64,000 nucleotides of DNA from Virgibacillus oceani (lineage in GTDB: Bacteria; Bacillota; Bacilli; Bacillales; Amphibacillaceae): the NCBI RefSeq assembly GCF_014638995.1, contig NZ_BMFR01000001.1, positions 62,001-126,000 of the forward strand. The letters are read 5' to 3'. Every line of letters starts with the position of its first letter. Position 1 is the stretch's first letter. The notes under the pieces are model-generated. The model did not search any database. It saw only the letters and a list, made by a program, of their open reading frames with translations, and had not been told where the DNA came from. This document shows positions 17,462-26,196 of the stretch, one piece after another. Both the position numbers and the translations under genes were made by a program.

Positions 17462-17746
17462 ATGTTAAGAACCAGAAAGACTTTATTATTAATCACTTTA
17501 TTGTTATTCAGTGTAATTCTAATTAATACTGCGGGGACATATTCTGCCTTGGCAGAGGCAGAGGGGATTAATTTACAAAATGATGATAAAACTATAGCTA
17601 AGCAGAATAACCAGAATTCAAAACAACAACAAAATTCTTTAGAACAAGAGATAAACAATGTTAACGAGAAATTTCCTTTAGTAAGTTTGGTTATTATCGT
17701 TTTAATCATTGGAGGAATAGTATTACTTAACTGGCATGATTTTTAG
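17462..17746 (+). CDS. Internally deleted copC paralogue
   Basis: A 94-residue protein consisting of a signal peptide, a Gln/Asn-rich linker and a C-terminal membrane helix, with no CopC domain. The first 75 bases closely resemble the start of the copC gene at 11385 (the run encoding LLLITLLLFS is nearly identical at the DNA level). Upstream and downstream context also match copC-copD. I read it as a decayed tandem-type duplicate in which the copper domain was lost. It keeps a ribosome site (AAGGATG) and may still be translated as a small anchored peptide. Confidence 0.6.
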   Translation: MLRTRKTLLLITLLLFSVILINTAGTYSALAEAEGINLQNDDKTIAKQNNQNSKQQQNSLEQEINNVNEKFPLVSLVIIVLIIGGIVLLNWHDF

Positions 17747-17789
17747 CAAGCATTGGAAATAGGTGTGAGGTACATTAGTTTGAACTTTG

Positions 17790-17835
17790 TATCATTATCT
17801 ACTTTATTAATGGTCTATCTGTGTATCTAAACGTA
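17790..17835 (+). pseudogene. copD 3'-end remnant
   Basis: About 40 bases containing CTTTATTAATGGT and a following CTATCTGTGTATCT match the 3' end of the copD gene near 13088-13120 with a few changes. With the shortened copC just before it, this marks a collapsed copC-copD duplication. Confidence 0.5.
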
Positions 17836-17873
17836 AAATAAGATTTGGTAAGTTAACAAATGCATACAAAATG

Positions 17874-17903
17874 TGGTGCAACTCACTGTACTGAATTGCA
17901 CCA
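17874..17903 (-). terminator. Terminator after bdbC
   Basis: TGGTGCAA pairs with TTGCACCA around a 14-nt loop, six bases beyond the bdbC stop on the minus strand. The sequence beyond is T-rich in that direction. The stem resembles the hairpin after cadA. Confidence 0.65.
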
Positions 17904-17908
17904 AATTC

Positions 17909-18337
17909 CTATTGGCCTTTCTTTTGCCATTTTAAAAGCAGCATGAATATGGTAATTAAGGTGAAAGCGACTAATGCTTGGAATGGTATTGTAATAAAAC
18001 CTAGCCAATTAATATATTCAGCACTACATGGAACACCATTGGCACAAGGTTTGATTTCTGCAAAACCCGGAACCTTTTGTTCTAAATAGTGGAAAAGTGA
18101 AATACACCAGCCGATTATTGCTATAGGGAATACATATTTTTTTACAGATCGATCATTTTGAAATGTTGCTATTCCAAGTATTAAGGATAATGGATACATC
18201 AAAATACGTTGGTACCAGCAAAGCTCACATGGTACGAAACCTCGTATTTCACTAAAATAAAGGCTGCCAAGTGTTGCTATAACGGAAACTAGCCATGCCG
18301 TATAAAGTGAAAACTGTCGGATATCTACTTTATTCAT
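17909..18337 (-). CDS. bdbC: Disulfide bond formation protein BdbC
   Basis: A 142-residue DsbB-type quinone-coupled thiol oxidoreductase with four membrane helices. The first extracytoplasmic loop holds the CELC active site (about residues 37-40). The second loop carries the other Cys pair (CANGVPC, about 98-104). It reoxidises its partner BdbD, encoded just upstream with a 3-nt gap. In B. subtilis the pair is needed for competence and secreted disulfide proteins. Here they sit among metal-resistance genes and may be accessory copies. Confidence 0.92.
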   Translation of the reverse strand: MNKVDIRQFSLYTAWLVSVIATLGSLYFSEIRGFVPCELCWYQRILMYPLSLILGIATFQNDRSVKKYVFPIAIIGWCISLFHYLEQKVPGFAEIKPCANGVPCSAEYINWLGFITIPFQALVAFTLITIFMLLLKWQKKGQ

Positions 18338-18340
18338 ACC

Positions 18341-19018
18341 TTAATTTTCCTCTAATGCATTTTCTATAGCTTTTTTAATTGAATCATAGTCAAATGGATC
18401 TTCAATCATGGTTCCATTTACCATAATGGTTGGTGTAAATTGTACGCCGAATTCCGTTACCATCTCTGTATCTTTATTTACTCCGTTTATTTCAGAATTG
18501 CTTTCTATGTCTGCTTTTAATTTATCTGTATCGATGCCTGAGACACCACTTGCCAATTCAAGTATCTTGTCAATTGTAACCCAACTAATGTCATGATTCT
18601 CACTTGGTTGTTTGTTAAAGAGCGCTTTATGAAATTCCCAATATATATCAGGGTTTTGCTTATAAACTGACTCTGCTGCAAGTGAAGCTAACTTTGATTC
18701 TTCACCGTGAAATAATACGTTTATAAATGAGAATTTAACCTTTCCCGTTTCAACATAATCACTTACTAGTTGTGGGAAAATGTTTTCCCCCCACATTTTA
18801 CATGAAGGACATTTAAAATCCCCAAACTCTACAACTGTTACCGGTGCCTTTGGGTCTCCTAAAGTGGGTTGTCCCTCAATTGATGGTTGTTTATCAAACG
18901 TTTTGCCTTTTTTTGATTCGGAATTCTGGTTATTAATGACAACCAATGCAACTATAAGTGCAATAACCACTAATGTGATAATTACTACAAATTTAAATGG
19001 TGAACCTTTGCTTTTCAT
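18341..19018 (-). CDS. bdbD: Thiol-disulfide oxidoreductase BdbD
   Basis: A 225-residue DsbA-like protein with an N-terminal membrane anchor (residues 11-28) and an extracellular thioredoxin-fold domain. The active site is C70-P-S-C73 (FKCPSCKM). The cis-proline loop is TPTIMVNG near residue 200. The start is ATG 19018, with a GAGGTG ribosome site 5 nt upstream; a TTG one codon earlier is less likely. It forms an operon with bdbC, which keeps it oxidised. It introduces disulfides into exported proteins. Confidence 0.92.
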   Translation of the reverse strand: MKSKGSPFKFVVIITLVVIALIVALVVINNQNSESKKGKTFDKQPSIEGQPTLGDPKAPVTVVEFGDFKCPSCKMWGENIFPQLVSDYVETGKVKFSFINVLFHGEESKLASLAAESVYKQNPDIYWEFHKALFNKQPSENHDISWVTIDKILELASGVSGIDTDKLKADIESNSEINGVNKDTEMVTEFGVQFTPTIMVNGTMIEDPFDYDSIKKAIENALEEN

Positions 19019-19170
19019 CAAAACACCTCACTATATTCATATGTAAAATAATTTTACCATCAAATTTTTCATTGAATGGGTTAATATAGTATTGTTCAAA
19101 TACTTTTCACAAAAAAGTAATTGAAGTTTAGAAAAAATGCTATATACAGTTAAAAAGTCATTAACTTTAA

Positions 19171-19204
19171 AAAGGTGCAATTCTATAAGATGAATTGCAC
19201 CTTT
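19171..19204 (-). terminator. Terminator after cadA
   Basis: A perfect 13-bp stem AAAGGTGCAATTC/GAATTGCACCTTT with an 8-nt loop lies 46 bp beyond the cadA stop and runs into a T-stretch on the minus strand. Confidence 0.8.
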
Positions 19205-19249
19205 CTTAATTTAGAATTTCTTATACATTTATCCCATCTGATTACTCTT

Positions 19250-21361
19250 TTATTCACTATACTTTGTTTTCATCAATCGTAATGAATTAAGTACCACGAT
19301 TAGAGTAGCTCCCATATCAGCGAATATTGCTAACCATAGCGTAAGCCAACCGGGAATAATTAAAAGAAGTGCTAGCAGCTTCAAACCAAGCGCAAAAGAT
19401 ACATTCTGCTTAATAATACCTAATGTCTTTCTACTTAATGCAATCGTATATGGTAGTTTTTCTAGATCATCAGCCATTAATGCAATATCAGCTGTCTCTA
19501 ATGCTGTATCCGTTCCTGCTCCACCCATAGCAATACCAACTGTAGCTGTTGCCAATGCGGGAGTGTCATTGACTCCATCACCAACCATTGCTACATTTCC
19601 ATGTTGTTCTCGAAGTGATTTAATTGCCTCTAGTTTATCTTGTGGTAATAATTTTGCTTTAGTCTCACTCAACCCTAGTTGACTTCCAATAGCCGAACCC
19701 GTCGCTTCATTGTCACCTGTAAGCATAACGGTTTTTTCTATGCCAATCTGATGAAGTTTTTGAATGATTGATAAGCTTTCTTTACGAACCTGATCAGCTA
19801 CAGCTATCAAACCTTTTATTTCCTTTTCGGTTCCTAACAACATAACTGTCTTACCTTGTGTTTGTAAATCTTTAATCTGTTGTTTAATGTCATTCGGGAC
19901 CGAAATCATTTCTTCAAATAATGATGGGCTACCGATAAAATAAGTTGAATTATTTAATGTTGCTTTTGCCCCTTTACCAGTTATAGACTGGAAATCTTCA
20001 GCCGAGTAAGAGTCCACATTATCCTTTTCTGCCTTACGAATAATTGCTGAAGCAAGTGGGTGTTGAGAGAAAGATTCAATTGCTTTTGAGATTCCCAAAA
20101 TTTCTTCATTACTCATTGACGAAAGTCTTACTATATCCGTAACTTCTGGTTTTCCCTCTGTAAGCGTTCCTGTCTTATCAAAAGCAACAACTTTTAATCT
20201 GCCAGTCTCTTCTAGGTGAATACCTCCCTTTATCAGAACACCTTTGCGGGCTGCATTTCCTATTGCTGTTACAATTGCCACAGGTGTAGAAATTACCAAG
20301 GCACAAGGGCAACCAACAACAAGTACTGCAAGGCCCCTATATACCCATTCAGACCAAATGCCGCCGAATAGTAGGGGAGGTATTACCGCTACTAATAGAG
20401 CAATTATCATGATAGCAGGAGTGTAGTATTTTGCAAATTTATCAACAAATTGTTGAGAAGGTGCGCGTTCTGCTTGAGCCTCTTCTACCAAGTGAATAAT
20501 CTTAGCAATCGTTGTATCTTCAACATGTTTTGTAACTCGAACCTCTAAGGAACCTTCTTCATTTAATGTACCTGCAAACACTTCATCGCCTGTGGTTTTA
20601 TAAATAGGAATTGATTCTCCGGTTATGGTAGCTTGGTTTATAGAGGACTGTCCTTTTACAACTTCACCATCCATAGCAATTTTTTGGCCCGGTTTTATGA
20701 TCATAATATCGTTTATACGAACATCTTCTACATCAATTTCAATAATTTCATTTCCGCGTCTTATAGTTGCTCGATTCGGCGCAATATCCATTAGAGAGCG
20801 AATTGATTGCCTTGCTTTATCCATCGAGTAGCTTTCTAGTGCTTCACTTAATGCAAACAAGAAAACAACAACTGCACCTTCACCCCATTCACCAATTACC
20901 GCTGCTCCGATAATAGCAATAGTCATTAGGGTCTTCATATCAAATTGTAGTTTCGTTAAGTTTTTTAACCCGACTTTGAATAAACTATAACCTCCAATTA
21001 GAATGGATAGTCCAAATGTTCCTATAGTGATTGGACTTTCCTCGCCTAACTGGAAAGAAAGAACATAACCTACAATAATAAGAAATAACGATATCATCGT
21101 TGTAATGTTCTCACGCTTTTTCCAGAATGGCTCCTTTTTCTCTGCTTGACGTTGGCGTTCTGGAAATACCTTGATACCATCAAAAGCACCAGCCTGTTCT
21201 AGTTGCTCGATGGAAGCCTCCCCTTGCACCGTAATTTTAGATGCTCCAAAGTTTAATTGAACATCCTCAACTGTTTGAATATCACGTATATTCTTTTCGA
21301 ATTTAGCCGCACAATTTGTACAGGATAAGCCTTGTAAGCGATAGACGTTTTTAATTTCCAT
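19250..21361 (-). CDS. cadA: Cadmium/zinc-exporting P1B-type ATPase CadA
   Basis: A 703-residue P-type ATPase. The N-terminal HMA domain has GLSCTNC (C14, C17). The membrane metal site is C351-P-C353. The phosphorylated Asp is D395 in DKTGT, followed by an HP motif in the nucleotide domain (SFSQHPLA) and the hinge [12 protein letters not shown]-terminal helices include [15 protein letters not shown] with the class-specific Asp. It pumps Cd(II), Zn(II) or Pb(II) out. The ATG at 21361 has AAGGTG upstream and overlaps the cadC end by 11 nt, so the two genes are coupled. Confidence 0.95.
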   Translation of the reverse strand: MEIKNVYRLQGLSCTNCAAKFEKNIRDIQTVEDVQLNFGASKITVQGEASIEQLEQAGAFDGIKVFPERQRQAEKKEPFWKKRENITTMISLFLIIVGYVLSFQLGEESPITIGTFGLSILIGGYSLFKVGLKNLTKLQFDMKTLMTIAIIGAAVIGEWGEGAVVVFLFALSEALESYSMDKARQSIRSLMDIAPNRATIRRGNEIIEIDVEDVRINDIMIIKPGQKIAMDGEVVKGQSSINQATITGESIPIYKTTGDEVFAGTLNEEGSLEVRVTKHVEDTTIAKIIHLVEEAQAERAPSQQFVDKFAKYYTPAIMIIALLVAVIPPLLFGGIWSEWVYRGLAVLVVGCPCALVISTPVAIVTAIGNAARKGVLIKGGIHLEETGRLKVVAFDKTGTLTEGKPEVTDIVRLSSMSNEEILGISKAIESFSQHPLASAIIRKAEKDNVDSYSAEDFQSITGKGAKATLNNSTYFIGSPSLFEEMISVPNDIKQQIKDLQTQGKTVMLLGTEKEIKGLIAVADQVRKESLSIIQKLHQIGIEKTVMLTGDNEATGSAIGSQLGLSETKAKLLPQDKLEAIKSLREQHGNVAMVGDGVNDTPALATATVGIAMGGAGTDTALETADIALMADDLEKLPYTIALSRKTLGIIKQNVSFALGLKLLALLLIIPGWLTLWLAIFADMGATLIVVLNSLRLMKTKYSE

Positions 21362-21737
21362 TCTTAACACCTTCCTCTGCGTGTATCATTGCGATAGATA
21401 CTAGTTGGCGAACATGGTCATCTTCTAGTGAATAGAAAACTAATTTTCCCTCTTTTCGATACTTAGCTAAACCCATGTTGCGTAATAATCGTAAATGGTG
21501 GGATGCAGTTGCAGTTGTTGAGCCTATAATATTGGCTACATCACACACACATAGTTCTTCATCTAAAGTAAGTGCGTAGGCTATTTTTACGCGAGTAGCA
21601 TCCGCCAAAGCTTTAAAAATCATTTCAACCCCATTAACTTTTTCAATTTGTGGTTGAATACGATTGACCTTTTCCTCATCAAAACAGAATACGTCACAAG
21701 AATCTTTAGAGGTATTTAATACTTTTCCTTCATTCAT
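21351..21737 (-). CDS. cadC: Cadmium-responsive ArsR repressor CadC
   Basis: A 128-residue ArsR/SmtB repressor. It has the CadC thiolate site for Cd/Pb/Bi, C14 and C18 (CDVFC) with C63 and C65 (ELCVC), and the alpha-5 zinc site D106, H108, H119, E122. The recognition helix is [15 protein letters not shown] place the start at ATG 21737. An in-frame TTG at 21755 lies inside the operator and lacks a ribosome site. It represses cadC-cadA through the dyad just upstream, and metal binding relieves this. Confidence 0.93.
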   Translation of the reverse strand: MNEGKVLNTSKDSCDVFCFDEEKVNRIQPQIEKVNGVEMIFKALADATRVKIAYALTLDEELCVCDVANIIGSTTATASHHLRLLRNMGLAKYRKEGKLVFYSLEDDHVRQLVSIAMIHAEEGVKNGN

Positions 21738-21751
21738 TTTCTCACCATCAT

Positions 21752-21767
21752 TCAAATGATTATTTGA
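21752..21767. promoter_or_regulatory. CadC operator
   Basis: TCAAATGATTATTTGA is a perfect TCAAAT-N4-ATTTGA dyad like the cad operator of staphylococcal pI258, 15 bp upstream of the cadC ATG. A second half-copy (TCAAATGATTATT) lies near 21820, toward the divergent flavoprotein gene, so both genes could be controlled by CadC. Confidence 0.8.
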
Positions 21768-21877
21768 TTATTTGTTTATAGTGTATTCCATCATCATATT
21801 ATTTGTCAATTATTATATTCAAATGATTATTATAATGTGGTAATATTGCCCTATAATAATTTGGGATGTGACAAAAC

Positions 21878-22918
21878 GTGTATCAGACAATAGTAATTGG
21901 TGCAGGACAAGCCGGACTAGCTATGGGATATTATTTAAAACGATCTAAGCAATCCTTTCTTATATTAGATAAAAATCAGGAAGTGGGAGAAGTATGGGAT
22001 AGACGATATGATTCATTAGTTTTATTTACTCCAAGGTCTTACAGTTCGTTACCGGGGTTAAAACTTAAAGGGAACCCTCAAAGTTTTCCATCAAAAGATG
22101 AAATCTCAAAATATCTAAGGGATTATGCAGAACAATTTAAACTGCCGATAAAACACAATACTGAGGTAATTAGTGTACGAAATGAGAATGGTCTATTTTA
22201 TATAAAGACAGAGCATATGGAGTATAAAACTCAGAATGTGATTATAGCAACAGGTCCATTTCAAAAGCCAAGAATTCCTGCCTTCGCAAATAGATTGTCA
22301 GATGAAGTTGTACAGTTACATTCATCGGAATATAGAAATCCCACACAGTTGAAAGAAGGAAATGTGTTAGTAGTTGGTGGTGGAAATAGTGGAGCGCAAA
22401 CAGCAGTAGAAATCTCTAGAGAAAAGAAAACCTATCTATCTACAAGTCAAGGCTCTAAGTTCCTTCCGTTGGTCATTGGGAATAAAAGTATTTTCTGGTG
22501 GTTTGATAAGGTTGGGATATTAAAAGCATCCACTAACTCCCTCGTAGGAAAACTAATTCAAAGAAGAGGGGATCCAATCTTTGGGTTAGAACTAAAGCAC
22601 GCTATTCGAAATGGAGAAGTTGTCATTAAAAATAGATCAATTGATGGCAATGGAAATAAGGTAATATTCCAAGATAATACCATTCTTGATGTACAAAATA
22701 TTATATGGGCTACTGGATTTGAATCAGATTATTCTTGGTTAAATATATCTGGTGTATTGGACACAAAAGGGAAGCCAGTACATAAAAGAGGTATTACTAA
22801 TATAGATGGTTTATATTTTATAGGTTTACCTTGGCAATATAGACGGGGTTCTGCACTATTGCAAGGTGTAGGGGATGACGCAGAATTTTTAATGGAATAT
22901 ATCCAAAAAGAAGTATGA
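21878..22918 (+). CDS. Flavin monooxygenase-like protein (CzcO/YwnB type)
   Basis: A 346-residue FAD- and NAD(P)H-dependent oxidoreductase. The FAD Rossmann motif is GAGQAG at residues 8-13 and the NAD(P) motif is GGGNSG at about 167-172. An ATG-like tail (IIWATGFESDY) and the C-terminal FIGLPW segment fit the CzcO-type family. Proteins of this family are often found beside CDF, CadA or arsenic genes, but their reaction is not settled. The start is GTG with a weak GGGATG site. It is divergent from cadC and shares a CadC half-site region. Confidence 0.8.
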   Translation: MYQTIVIGAGQAGLAMGYYLKRSKQSFLILDKNQEVGEVWDRRYDSLVLFTPRSYSSLPGLKLKGNPQSFPSKDEISKYLRDYAEQFKLPIKHNTEVISVRNENGLFYIKTEHMEYKTQNVIIATGPFQKPRIPAFANRLSDEVVQLHSSEYRNPTQLKEGNVLVVGGGNSGAQTAVEISREKKTYLSTSQGSKFLPLVIGNKSIFWWFDKVGILKASTNSLVGKLIQRRGDPIFGLELKHAIRNGEVVIKNRSIDGNGNKVIFQDNTILDVQNIIWATGFESDYSWLNISGVLDTKGKPVHKRGITNIDGLYFIGLPWQYRRGSALLQGVGDDAEFLMEYIQKEV

Positions 22919-22962
22919 TCGGGAAGTGTGGGGGGAAAACTTTCTTCTCTATTTTCCTACAG

Positions 22963-22983
22963 TTATTCACAAAGCTATCCACA
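22963..22983 (+). promoter_or_regulatory. Two DnaA-box-like sequences
   Basis: TTATTCACA (22963-22971) and CTATCCACA (22975-22983) each differ from TTATCCACA by one base and lie in the same orientation with a 3-bp gap. They are in a gene-free gap next to the insertion sequence. They may be a remnant of a plasmid origin or chance. Confidence 0.3.
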
Positions 22984-23160
22984 ACATTATGATTATTAAC
23001 TTTTGACAAAAACATTTAATCAAGTGATTAAACGGTTTATTTAGTAATCTACTAATAGGATTAAACTTTGCTTCGGTATCGATTTAAATGGTTCTACTGT
23101 TCAAACAAACATAAAACGCATCTATTTGTGTTGTTAGGATAACTAGAGGCTGGGACATAA

Positions 23161-24822
23161 CTAGACAAAACACCTAAAAATGGTTCCAATCATCGGGTTT
23201 TGATGATTGGAACCATTTTGATTTGTATTGTTTCTCTTATTTGTTGGTTGATTTGTGTTCATGGCGGTGTATTTTCTCAAGTTTACCGCCATGAATGCAA
23301 ACCCTAATTCATTTTCTACTTTCTCTTTGCCTCTCACGGATAAACGAGTGAAACGCAAATTAGCCTTCAGAAATCCGAACACTGGTTCCACGTCGATTTT
23401 ACGTTTACCGTAGATTTCACCAGTTTCTTTTTCCGAAAGCTGCTGTTTTGTGTATTTTTTTTGGTTTTCCCATTTTTCATTATAATAAATTTTCCGGTTG
23501 TTTCCTTCCTTCGCCTTAGTACATTGGGATCTTAACGGACAACCGGAACAGTCCTCACATTCATAGACCTTAAACGTTCGTGTAAATCCGTATTTGTCTG
23601 TTCGATTGGATACATAGCTAAACGCTAATTTTTTACCATTTGGACAGGTGAAAGTATCATTTTTCTCGTCATATTCCCAAGTGGCTGTGTTAAAGGCGTT
23701 ATTTTTATATTTCTTTTTCTTTTCTTTACGGTATTGGTTATATGTAATCAGTGGGATGCGTTGGCGGTTCTCGATAACGTCTTCGTAGTTCTGTTCACTT
23801 CCGTAACCTGCATCGGCAACGATATATTTTGGCAGCTCAAAGAAACGTTCCTCGATGTTATCCAGAAAAGGGATGAACGTGCGTGTATCGGTTGGGTTTG
23901 GGTATACATCGTAAGCAAGCGCATATTGCCCCTCTGTCGCAAGTTGCACATTATAACCTGCTTTCAGCTGGCCATTCCTCATATGGTCATCTTTCATTCG
24001 CATAAATGTGGCATCATGATCTGTCTTCGAGTAACTGTTACGTTCTCCGAAGATTTCCATGTCCTGTTGGTATTTGTGTTTGCGCGCCATGGAATCTTGG
24101 AATTGTTTGCGATATTGTTTCGGTACTTTACGTTCCGAGCGAAGTTGTTTACGTTCACTTCCAGTTTCACTTGCTTCGATTTTTTCATCATATGCTTCTA
24201 CTACCTCATCCAGCTTTTCAACTACTTTTTCGAGTTCATCGGTAGATAGTTCATCCGCACTTTCCCGTTCGATTTCTGGAATAATTTCTTTTTCCAGTAA
24301 TTCATCATACATTTGGTTCGATTTCTCCACCAACTTCTGATTGTATTTTTCAATCGCTTTACGCCAAACAAATGTATACTTATTGGCATTCGCTTCGATT
24401 TTGGTTCCATCAATAAAAATCGCTTCTTCATCAATCTGTTCTTCTTGTACAAGCTGACAACGGAATTGCACAAAGCACTGACGTAATAGTTCTTTGACCT
24501 CTGGATGCACACGGAAACGATTGATGGTGCGGTAACTTGGTTCATACCCTTGAGCTAACCACATCATACGTACACTGTCTTTGAGTAATCCTTCTATCTT
24601 CCTGCCAGAAAAAATAGACTGCGTGTAGGCACACAAAATAATTTTCATCATCATTCGTGGATGATAGGACGGACAACCAGTCACACGCAAAAAATTAGCG
24701 AATGCTTCTTCAGGAATACTTTCCACCACATCATTCACAGCGTAGGCAATATCATTTTCTTGAAGTTTTATTTCTAAATCTAAAGGCAAAACGACTTGAT
24801 CTATGTTATAATGTTTAAACAT
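23161..24822 (-). CDS. IS1182-family DDE transposase
   Basis: A 553-residue transposase. The N-terminal DUF772-type domain includes CPSYHPRMMMKIILCAY and SYRTINRFRVHPE. The DDE catalytic core has IDGTKIEANANKYTFVW (first Asp), VADAGYGSEQNYEDV (second Asp) and the C-terminal RKIDVEPVFGFLKANL (Glu). A Cys cluster (CEDCSGCPLRSQC) marks the family's zinc-ribbon-like insert. The stop lies 14 bp inside the left inverted repeat. Full length and no frameshift imply it is functional. Confidence 0.95.
   Translation of the reverse strand: MFKHYNIDQVVLPLDLEIKLQENDIAYAVNDVVESIPEEAFANFLRVTGCPSYHPRMMMKIILCAYTQSIFSGRKIEGLLKDSVRMMWLAQGYEPSYRTINRFRVHPEVKELLRQCFVQFRCQLVQEEQIDEEAIFIDGTKIEANANKYTFVWRKAIEKYNQKLVEKSNQMYDELLEKEIIPEIERESADELSTDELEKVVEKLDEVVEAYDEKIEASETGSERKQLRSERKVPKQYRKQFQDSMARKHKYQQDMEIFGERNSYSKTDHDATFMRMKDDHMRNGQLKAGYNVQLATEGQYALAYDVYPNPTDTRTFIPFLDNIEERFFELPKYIVADAGYGSEQNYEDVIENRQRIPLITYNQYRKEKKKKYKNNAFNTATWEYDEKNDTFTCPNGKKLAFSYVSNRTDKYGFTRTFKVYECEDCSGCPLRSQCTKAKEGNNRKIYYNEKWENQKKYTKQQLSEKETGEIYGKRKIDVEPVFGFLKANLRFTRLSVRGKEKVENELGFAFMAVNLRKYTAMNTNQPTNKRNNTNQNGSNHQNPMIGTIFRCFV
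23177..23219. terminator. Hairpin at IS left end
   Basis: An 18-bp perfect stem (23177-23194 with 23202-23219) overlaps the last codons of the transposase gene. It probably stops transcription at the IS edge and limits read-through in either direction. Confidence 0.65.
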
Positions 24823-24910
24823 AAGGGCACCTCCGATAAGTATTGTGTGGTAACTTTATTTTATCAAAAGGTGTCCATTTTGTTTACTAGAAATAAAATA
24901 TTTAATACAA

Positions 24911-24959
24911 AATAAGCGTGGTACTTTCACCAATTTTTACTGTGGGTACCACGCTTATT
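24911..24959. terminator. Hairpin at IS right end
   Basis: A 14-bp perfect stem AATAAGCGTGGTAC/GTACCACGCTTATT with a 21-nt loop lies just inside the right inverted repeat, upstream of the transposase start. It would block read-through into the transposase gene from outside. Confidence 0.6.
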
Positions 24960-25102
24960 ATTTTCATTTACTGGGGTTTTGTCCCAGCCCCTAGTTGTTT
25001 AAAGTTAGTAAGCTAAACTCATCATATAATGTTACAATTGATATGAAAATTCAGCTGAAAAATGTCACTTAAACTCGGCATATAAGATGGGGTGATTTAT
25101 AG

Positions 25103-26017
25103 GTGCTAGAAGAATATTCAAATTATCTAATAGAACAAGGGAAGTCAAGAAATACCATAAAATCCTATTTAAAAGATATTAGTACTTTTTATCAGAACAA
25201 CAAAATCGAAATTAATTCTACAGTTGTTAGTACAGATATCCGAAAATGGATTGATGAAATGATGGATCCAAAAAAAGGAGAGGCATTGTCGGTAGCAACA
25301 ATTAATCGAAGGTTGAATTCTCTCCGCTCTTTTTTTAATTGGGCTGTAAAGGAAGAAGTTATGTTGATGGATCCCATTTCTGGTATCAGGGACTTAAAAA
25401 CTGCCGATGAAGAGCATGAAAAAATTATGTGGTTAACGGAAGATGAATTTGAAGTTCTTTTGGACCGTATAAGAAAGTCTCCAGTTAAAAGTCGGGGTGT
25501 TAACTCGGAGGAAAAATATCGGCGTGATAGAGTGATTATCTACACACTTACATATGCTGGCCTTCGTGTAGAAGAACTATCAAATTTAAAAATACATGAT
25601 TTAGATTTTGATATGCGGAAAATAAGAGTAGTTGGAAAAGGGAAAAAGGTTAGAACGATACCTATGTCAAACCTCCTATACCACGAACTGAGGGAATGGG
25701 TAGATTTTCGCCATAAGGTTAGTGAGAAAAAGGTGTTCGTTGCCCACTCCAACTATGTATTTTACAGTCAGAGATCCGGCCACTTTTCTGTACGCGGAAT
25801 TCAAACAATGATTGAAAACTACAGTACTAAAGAGAAAAAGCTAACGCCACATATGTTCCGTCATACGTTTTGTAAATGGATGCTTAAAGCAACTAACAAT
25901 GATATTGAAAAGGTGCGAAGACTTGCGGGTCATAATCACATTTCAACAACAACTCGTTACTTGAAAGATTCCTACAAAGATTTGTCAGATGCAATGGAGG
26001 CATTGCCAAAGTTCTAG
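25103..26017 (+). CDS. Tyrosine recombinase/integrase
   Basis: A 304-residue phage-integrase-family recombinase of XerC/XerD size. The N-terminal SAM-like core-binding domain covers about 1-85. The catalytic residues are complete: R155 (AGLRVEEL), the beta-hairpin Lys in GKGKKVRTIP, H250 and R253 (HMFRHTF), H277 (GHNHISTTTRY) and Y286. The start is GTG behind GGGGTG. It follows the insertion sequence and precedes unknown genes, so it could be the integrase of a mobile island or a resolvase. No attachment core is evident beside it. Confidence 0.92.
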   Translation: MLEEYSNYLIEQGKSRNTIKSYLKDISTFYQNNKIEINSTVVSTDIRKWIDEMMDPKKGEALSVATINRRLNSLRSFFNWAVKEEVMLMDPISGIRDLKTADEEHEKIMWLTEDEFEVLLDRIRKSPVKSRGVNSEEKYRRDRVIIYTLTYAGLRVEELSNLKIHDLDFDMRKIRVVGKGKKVRTIPMSNLLYHELREWVDFRHKVSEKKVFVAHSNYVFYSQRSGHFSVRGIQTMIENYSTKEKKLTPHMFRHTFCKWMLKATNNDIEKVRRLAGHNHISTTTRYLKDSYKDLSDAMEALPKF

Positions 26018-26196
26018 TCCGGTAAAAAATATCACCCTTTACGTTGACAGAGGTGCGTATTGGGTGGGTGGTCGATGCCAGAATCACATTAAAGTATAAT
26101 ATTTTTCACCAACCATAGATGCAAAACATATCCAATGTTAAACCAACTATATATGGTAGAAAGTATGATTATCATTAGATAAAGGAGGTAGTTTAC

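Larger units (their letters stand above)
23147..24990 (-). mobile_element. IS1182-family insertion sequence, intact
   Basis: An 1844-bp element with one transposase gene. The terminal inverted repeats are AGGCTGGGACA at the left and GGGCTGGGACA (reverse complement of the right end), identical at 10 of 11 positions. It is flanked by CTAG on both sides (23143-23146 and 24991-24994), consistent with a 4-bp palindromic target duplication. The transposase frame is intact, so the copy is probably recent. Long hairpins sit just inside each end. Confidence 0.88.

Noticed and set aside
23734..24545. Several open frames on both strands inside the transposase gene
   Set aside because: They are shadows of a single intact 553-codon transposase and lack ribosome sites.
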